A stretch of DNA of 8,504 nucleotides, taken from contig JAKAJF010000035.1 of the NCBI GenBank assembly GCA_021813875.1, positions 1-8,504 on the forward strand, written 5' to 3'. This document shows positions 5,415 through 8,504 of the stretch, in pieces. Below the pieces are notes generated by a model. It was given only the letters and a program-made list of their open reading frames with translations. It ran no database searches and was not told the origin of the DNA. The translations under genes were made by a program, and so were the position numbers. Positions within the stretch are counted from its first letter, which is position 1. Each line of letters starts with the position of its first letter. This stretch comes from a bacterium (GTDB lineage Bacteria; Patescibacteriota; Patescibacteriia; Patescibacteriales; JAKAJF01).

Positions 5415-8400
5415 TTATTGCTCCCTGACGATTATCTGGCCGCCGAAGGCTTGCCAATGGCCGCAATCGTTCATGTACGCGCCACCGTTGCACCAACCCC
5501 AATTATCCTTAATCTTGATCTGAGGCGTGATTTCGCAATAATTGCCGGTGGCGTCCTGGTTACAGGTGATGCCGGCGGTGCCGCTGCCGGCCTTGGATTT
5601 CAGGTCCCAATAATCATAAAGGTGGAAGAGCGAATAAGGGTTGTCGGCGTTCGGACGATCATGCATCTCGACTCCGGAAACGGTGGTGCTTTCTCCGTCT
5701 CCCCAATCGACCGCGTACATCACCAAAGGCAGCTGCTGGTCATCGACCTTGGTGTTGAAAGTCAGGTTGACGAAACTGTTACGATAGATGGTGACGCTCG
5801 AGGTGGAATTGCTGACTTCGATATTGGTGATCTTGGGCGGGACGGCGCAGTAATCGTTCGGGAAGGTCAGACCGGCACGGGAATAATTGGGGCAGATCTG
5901 GGCCGGCGGCGTCCAGCCGTCCTGATAGACACGTTCATAATGGGGCGGATTGCTGCCGTTCCATTGCCAGGTGTCGTAAGTCTGGGCGAAGAGGCGCTTG
6001 ACGCCCTCGATGGCCTGCTGCTTGCTGGAAGCGACCTTATAAGTGGCGGTGCTGCCGCAGGTGAGGCAGCAGCCGGCGCTGCCGTAATTGGCGGCCGGCC
6101 CTTCCCAGGAATGACAGCCGATGTGGTTGCCTTGGGTGTCATTGATCCATTTCGCACCATGATTTTTGCCGTTGCCGCAATCCCTATAAGCCGTCCCGTA
6201 ATCGCCGGTCGGGCAATAGATATCCGTCCCGGAACAGGTGAAATAAGTGCAGTGGCCGGTTTGTTCAGTGCGGGAGCAGGTCAGGGTATAGGGGTTATTC
6301 GGGTCGCCGGAATTATACCAGTAAGGCGTGCCGGCGCGGGCGCTCTTCTTTTCGCTATCGAGATGGGCCACGTACAAGGGCTGATTGGAGGTATTGGTAT
6401 CGGTATTGGGGACGCTATCCCATTCGTAAGGGTTGCCGGCCGGATAAGGAGGCGCGATGGCGCCGAAGGGGCTGGCATCCCGGTCATAATTCAAGATGAT
6501 ATTCTCCTTGCCGACCGGATCGCCGGCACCCCAATCGATATAGGCCTGGCCGGGCGTGGCGGCGAAAGGCACCTTATAATCCGAACCTTGATAGACGCGG
6601 CCGGACCAATATTTATTCTTGCCGACCGAAGAGACGGTCTGCACTAATTCCGAGCAGTAGAATTTCGCTTCGAGCCCGCTCGCGCCGGTACAGACTCCTC
6701 TGGTCTCCAAGCAATAATACAGGGGCAGCTGGCCGCGATAACCGGCGCCTTCCTCGATGCCGTCTCCTTTGACCTTATCGACCGGCCACCACATCAGACA
6801 ATTGTTAGGCGACCCGGGGTAGCGGTCGTACTCCAGACAATAGCCATACCAGCCTTTCTCCCGCTTACCGGAATCGCCGTAATAGTCACAGGACAAAGAA
6901 TCGGTCTCCGGGTAGAGACGGCAGGTCTGGGGAGTGAACCAGGAATCCCGAGACTGGAGGGCCGGGCGCAATTTGATGTCATCGAAGTAATAATTGCCGA
7001 CAGTATTGCTCGTGGAAGTCAGAGTGATCCTTAAGCCGGTGGTGGCCGCATTCGTATGGAAGCTGCCGAGCTTCGAACCCCAATCCTGGCCCCGGTCATA
7101 TTCGGCGACCACCAAGGGGGTGCCGATCTGGCTGTTGTCGCTCCTGAATTGGCTCACCTGGATCTGCGCCTTGCCGGAAGAGAGATTGATAGTATTGATA
7201 TAAGCCGTCAATACGTAATCCGTGTTGCCGGTCGCGTCGATCAATTCCGAAGTGGCGCTATAGGTCGAGCCGATCTTCAAGAAGCCTCTGCCCTCGGGAA
7301 TATTCTTGATGCCTTCCGTCTGGGCGTCGATAGGATTATTGATGACTTTGAAGATATTCTCATTCCAGGAAGCGTTGTCCAGATACCAGCCGGTAGGATA
7401 ACCGTTCGAGCCGGAGGTCTCAAAGCCGCCGTTGGAAACTTCGGCCATCTCTCCGTCCTGTTTCATGGCGCCCAAGGGATAAGAGCCTCTCATGGTAAAG
7501 TCAGAAATAGTGTCCAGGCCGACCTTGCTATAACCGCTATTGTTGCTGAATTTCTGATAATTGCTGCCGATGGTCAGGTTTTGGTCGGTCTTGTCCGGCA
7601 ATAAGAAATTATTGCAATTGCCCCGGTCGTCGAAGCTGTTACAAAGGCCGATATCGAAACAATAATTCTCCTTCTGCCCGTTCTCATCCTTGAATTCGGC
7701 CATGCTGCGGCAAGCCAGCCACTTGTCACAGACCCTGTCCGGAGACACTTTTAATAAGACGTTGGAGTCTTGGGTGCCGTCCTGGGCCGGGTTGGGAGTG
7801 GCGAGGCTCGTATCGGCATCGTAAATCAGGTTCTGAAGGTTGGAACCGTCCTGGCTCCTTTCATTAAACATCACGCAGCCATTATCAAAATTGACATTGC
7901 CATGGCAATCATTCTTCTTGATATCTTTATTATATTGATAATTGATGATGGCTTTCTTTAATTCGATCTTGGAGGCGCCGGGGACGATGCTGGCGACCGC
8001 CAAAGTCACGTCGGAGGTCGAACTGCCGGAATAGAAGAGCAGGCTTTTCCTATCAGAGATACTGCCGTTATTGGACAGCTCCAAGGAATTGTTAGTAAGG
8101 GCTTTCAGGCTATTATCGACATCCAAGAGATAACCTCCCCCCGAGAGATTGAGGGTGGCCGTGTTATTCCCGTAAACGGCCAGACTATATAAGGTATTGG
8201 GATCGATCTTTATCTTTTGGGACTTGCTGCTCCAGCCATCGGCGCCATTATTATCGACGTCCTGAGAGAAATCGCCGTTAAAGACCAGATTGGTACTGAA
8301 CTTGCTGATGGGGTCGATATATTCACTGCAGCCGGATTCCGAAGCCGGGCAGAGACCCGCCCAATAATTGCTGTTGGCGTCTTTGGCAGGCTGGCTGACC

Positions 8401-8504
8401 TGATTGCCCTGGCCTCCGTAGCCGAAGGTGGACAAGTAGGTGGCCGCCGGACAAGGAGTGTCGGCCGTCTCCACTTTGCAGGTCTGGCCGCCCGCACAAT
8501 CTTT
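5415..8504 (-). CDS. Large Cys-rich exported protein with jelly-roll-like and PKD-like modules (5' end outside window)
   Basis: The frame is open to the right edge, so the GTG at 8474 is not the real start; residues below count from that codon. The visible 1029 residues begin KDCAGGQTCK. Two modules look like carbohydrate-binding jelly rolls: 62-180, opening with NLVFNGDFS, and 345-505, opening with VSNGGFETSG and closing with NYYFDDIKLRP. A Cys-rich core (515-880) has a GYCLEYD...CLMWWPVD...GDGIEEGAGY block that I recall from large CPR proteins, plus CC-x-x-C at 802-806. A PKD-like module (880-990) carries VDWGDGES and FHLYDYWDLK. I count 34 cysteines in the visible part. No C-terminal membrane anchor or sorting signal is seen, and any signal peptide must lie upstream. 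Cysteine richness and the modules indicate an extracytoplasmic protein, likely on the cell surface and functionally tied to the membrane proteins downstream. No enzyme active site is recognised. Confidence 0.75.
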   Translation of the reverse strand, partial: KDCAGGQTCKVETADTPCPAATYLSTFGYGGQGNQVSQPAKDANSNYWAGLCPASESGCSEYIDPISKFSTNLVFNGDFSQDVDNNGADGWSSKSQKIKIDPNTLYSLAVYGNNTATLNLSGGGYLLDVDNSLKALTNNSLELSNNGSISDRKSLLFYSGSSTSDVTLAVASIVPGASKIELKKAIINYQYNKDIKKNDCHGNVNFDNGCVMFNERSQDGSNLQNLIYDADTSLATPNPAQDGTQDSNVLLKVSPDRVCDKWLACRSMAEFKDENGQKENYCFDIGLCNSFDDRGNCNNFLLPDKTDQNLTIGSNYQKFSNNSGYSKVGLDTISDFTMRGSYPLGAMKQDGEMAEVSNGGFETSGSNGYPTGWYLDNASWNENIFKVINNPIDAQTEGIKNIPEGRGFLKIGSTYSATSELIDATGNTDYVLTAYINTINLSSGKAQIQVSQFRSDNSQIGTPLVVAEYDRGQDWGSKLGSFHTNAATTGLRITLTSTSNTVGNYYFDDIKLRPALQSRDSWFTPQTCRLYPETDSLSCDYYGDSGKREKGWYGYCLEYDRYPGSPNNCLMWWPVDKVKGDGIEEGAGYRGQLPLYYCLETRGVCTGASGLEAKFYCSELVQTVSSVGKNKYWSGRVYQGSDYKVPFAATPGQAYIDWGAGDPVGKENIILNYDRDASPFGAIAPPYPAGNPYEWDSVPNTDTNTSNQPLYVAHLDSEKKSARAGTPYWYNSGDPNNPYTLTCSRTEQTGHCTYFTCSGTDIYCPTGDYGTAYRDCGNGKNHGAKWINDTQGNHIGCHSWEGPAANYGSAGCCLTCGSTATYKVASSKQQAIEGVKRLFAQTYDTWQWNGSNPPHYERVYQDGWTPPAQICPNYSRAGLTFPNDYCAVPPKITNIEVSNSTSSVTIYRNSFVNLTFNTKVDDQQLPLVMYAVDWGDGESTTVSGVEMHDRPNADNPYSLFHLYDYWDLKSKAGSGTAGITCNQDATGNYCEITPQIKIKDNWGWCNGGAYMNDCGHWQAFGGQIIVREQ
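5421..5426 (-). promoter_or_regulatory. Ribosome binding site of the 204-aa membrane protein gene
   Basis: The minus strand reads AGGGAG, 7 nt before the ATG at 5413-5411. It is the only well-spaced Shine-Dalgarno sequence among the gene junctions in this window. It lies within the last codons of the upstream surface-protein gene, so the two genes share one transcript. The other junctions (4802, 2242, 1359) rely on overlap or a 1-nt gap instead. Confidence 0.7.

Noticed and set aside
5190..6647. Long open frame on the plus strand (485 codons) opposite the surface-protein gene
   Set aside because: Its translation is dominated by Gly, Ala, Ile, Val and Arg in low-complexity runs with no recognisable motif. 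It exists because the minus-strand gene rarely uses codons whose complement is a stop. The minus-strand product has clear domain structure and operon spacing.
8472..8474. GTG at 8474 as the start of the large surface protein
   Set aside because: The same frame stays open upstream to the window edge with further cysteines (KDCAGGQTCK), and there is no signal peptide after the GTG. The true start must be outside the window.

Overview
The window reads as a chromosomal piece of a Candidate Phyla Radiation (Patescibacteria) genome, probably Parcubacteria-like. This is inferred from the protein types: a VirB6/TrbL-like membrane protein with a long soluble tail, a very large cysteine-rich exported protein, and two small proteins that I recall only from CPR genomes. 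No rRNA or other marker gene is present to confirm it. All genes lie on the minus strand, so transcription runs from high to low coordinates. I see no tRNA, rRNA or CRISPR.

From 8504 down to 415 there are five tightly packed genes with gaps of 1 nt or a 4-nt overlap. In order of transcription they are: the C-terminal 1029 residues of a large Cys-rich exported protein with two jelly-roll-like modules and a PKD-like module (5415-8504, 5' end outside the window); a 204-aa single-span membrane protein (4799-5413); an 852-aa VirB6/TrbL-like polytopic protein with a ~500-aa cytoplasmic tail (2244-4802); a 293-aa soluble helical protein of unknown function (1361-2242); and a PfkB-family sugar/nucleoside kinase, most likely adenosine kinase (415-1359). 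The first four look like part of a type IV secretion or conjugation-derived envelope machine. The kinase is a metabolic gene at the end of the same string.

From 423 down to 153 lies a very AT-rich island that looks like a decayed small mobile element. Two inverted arms built from alternating 7-mers (AGAAATT and GAAAATT) enclose the C-terminal half of a four-helix-bundle (S23/IVS-type) gene, broken by an in-frame TGA at the conserved Trp. One arm supplies the stop codon of the kinase. The other ends 6 nt before the start codon of the next gene.

From 146 to the left edge is the N-terminus of adenosylhomocysteinase (ahcY). AhcY releases adenosine and homocysteine from S-adenosylhomocysteine, and adenosine kinase would consume the adenosine, so the two genes flanking the island probably serve one methyl-cycle salvage step.
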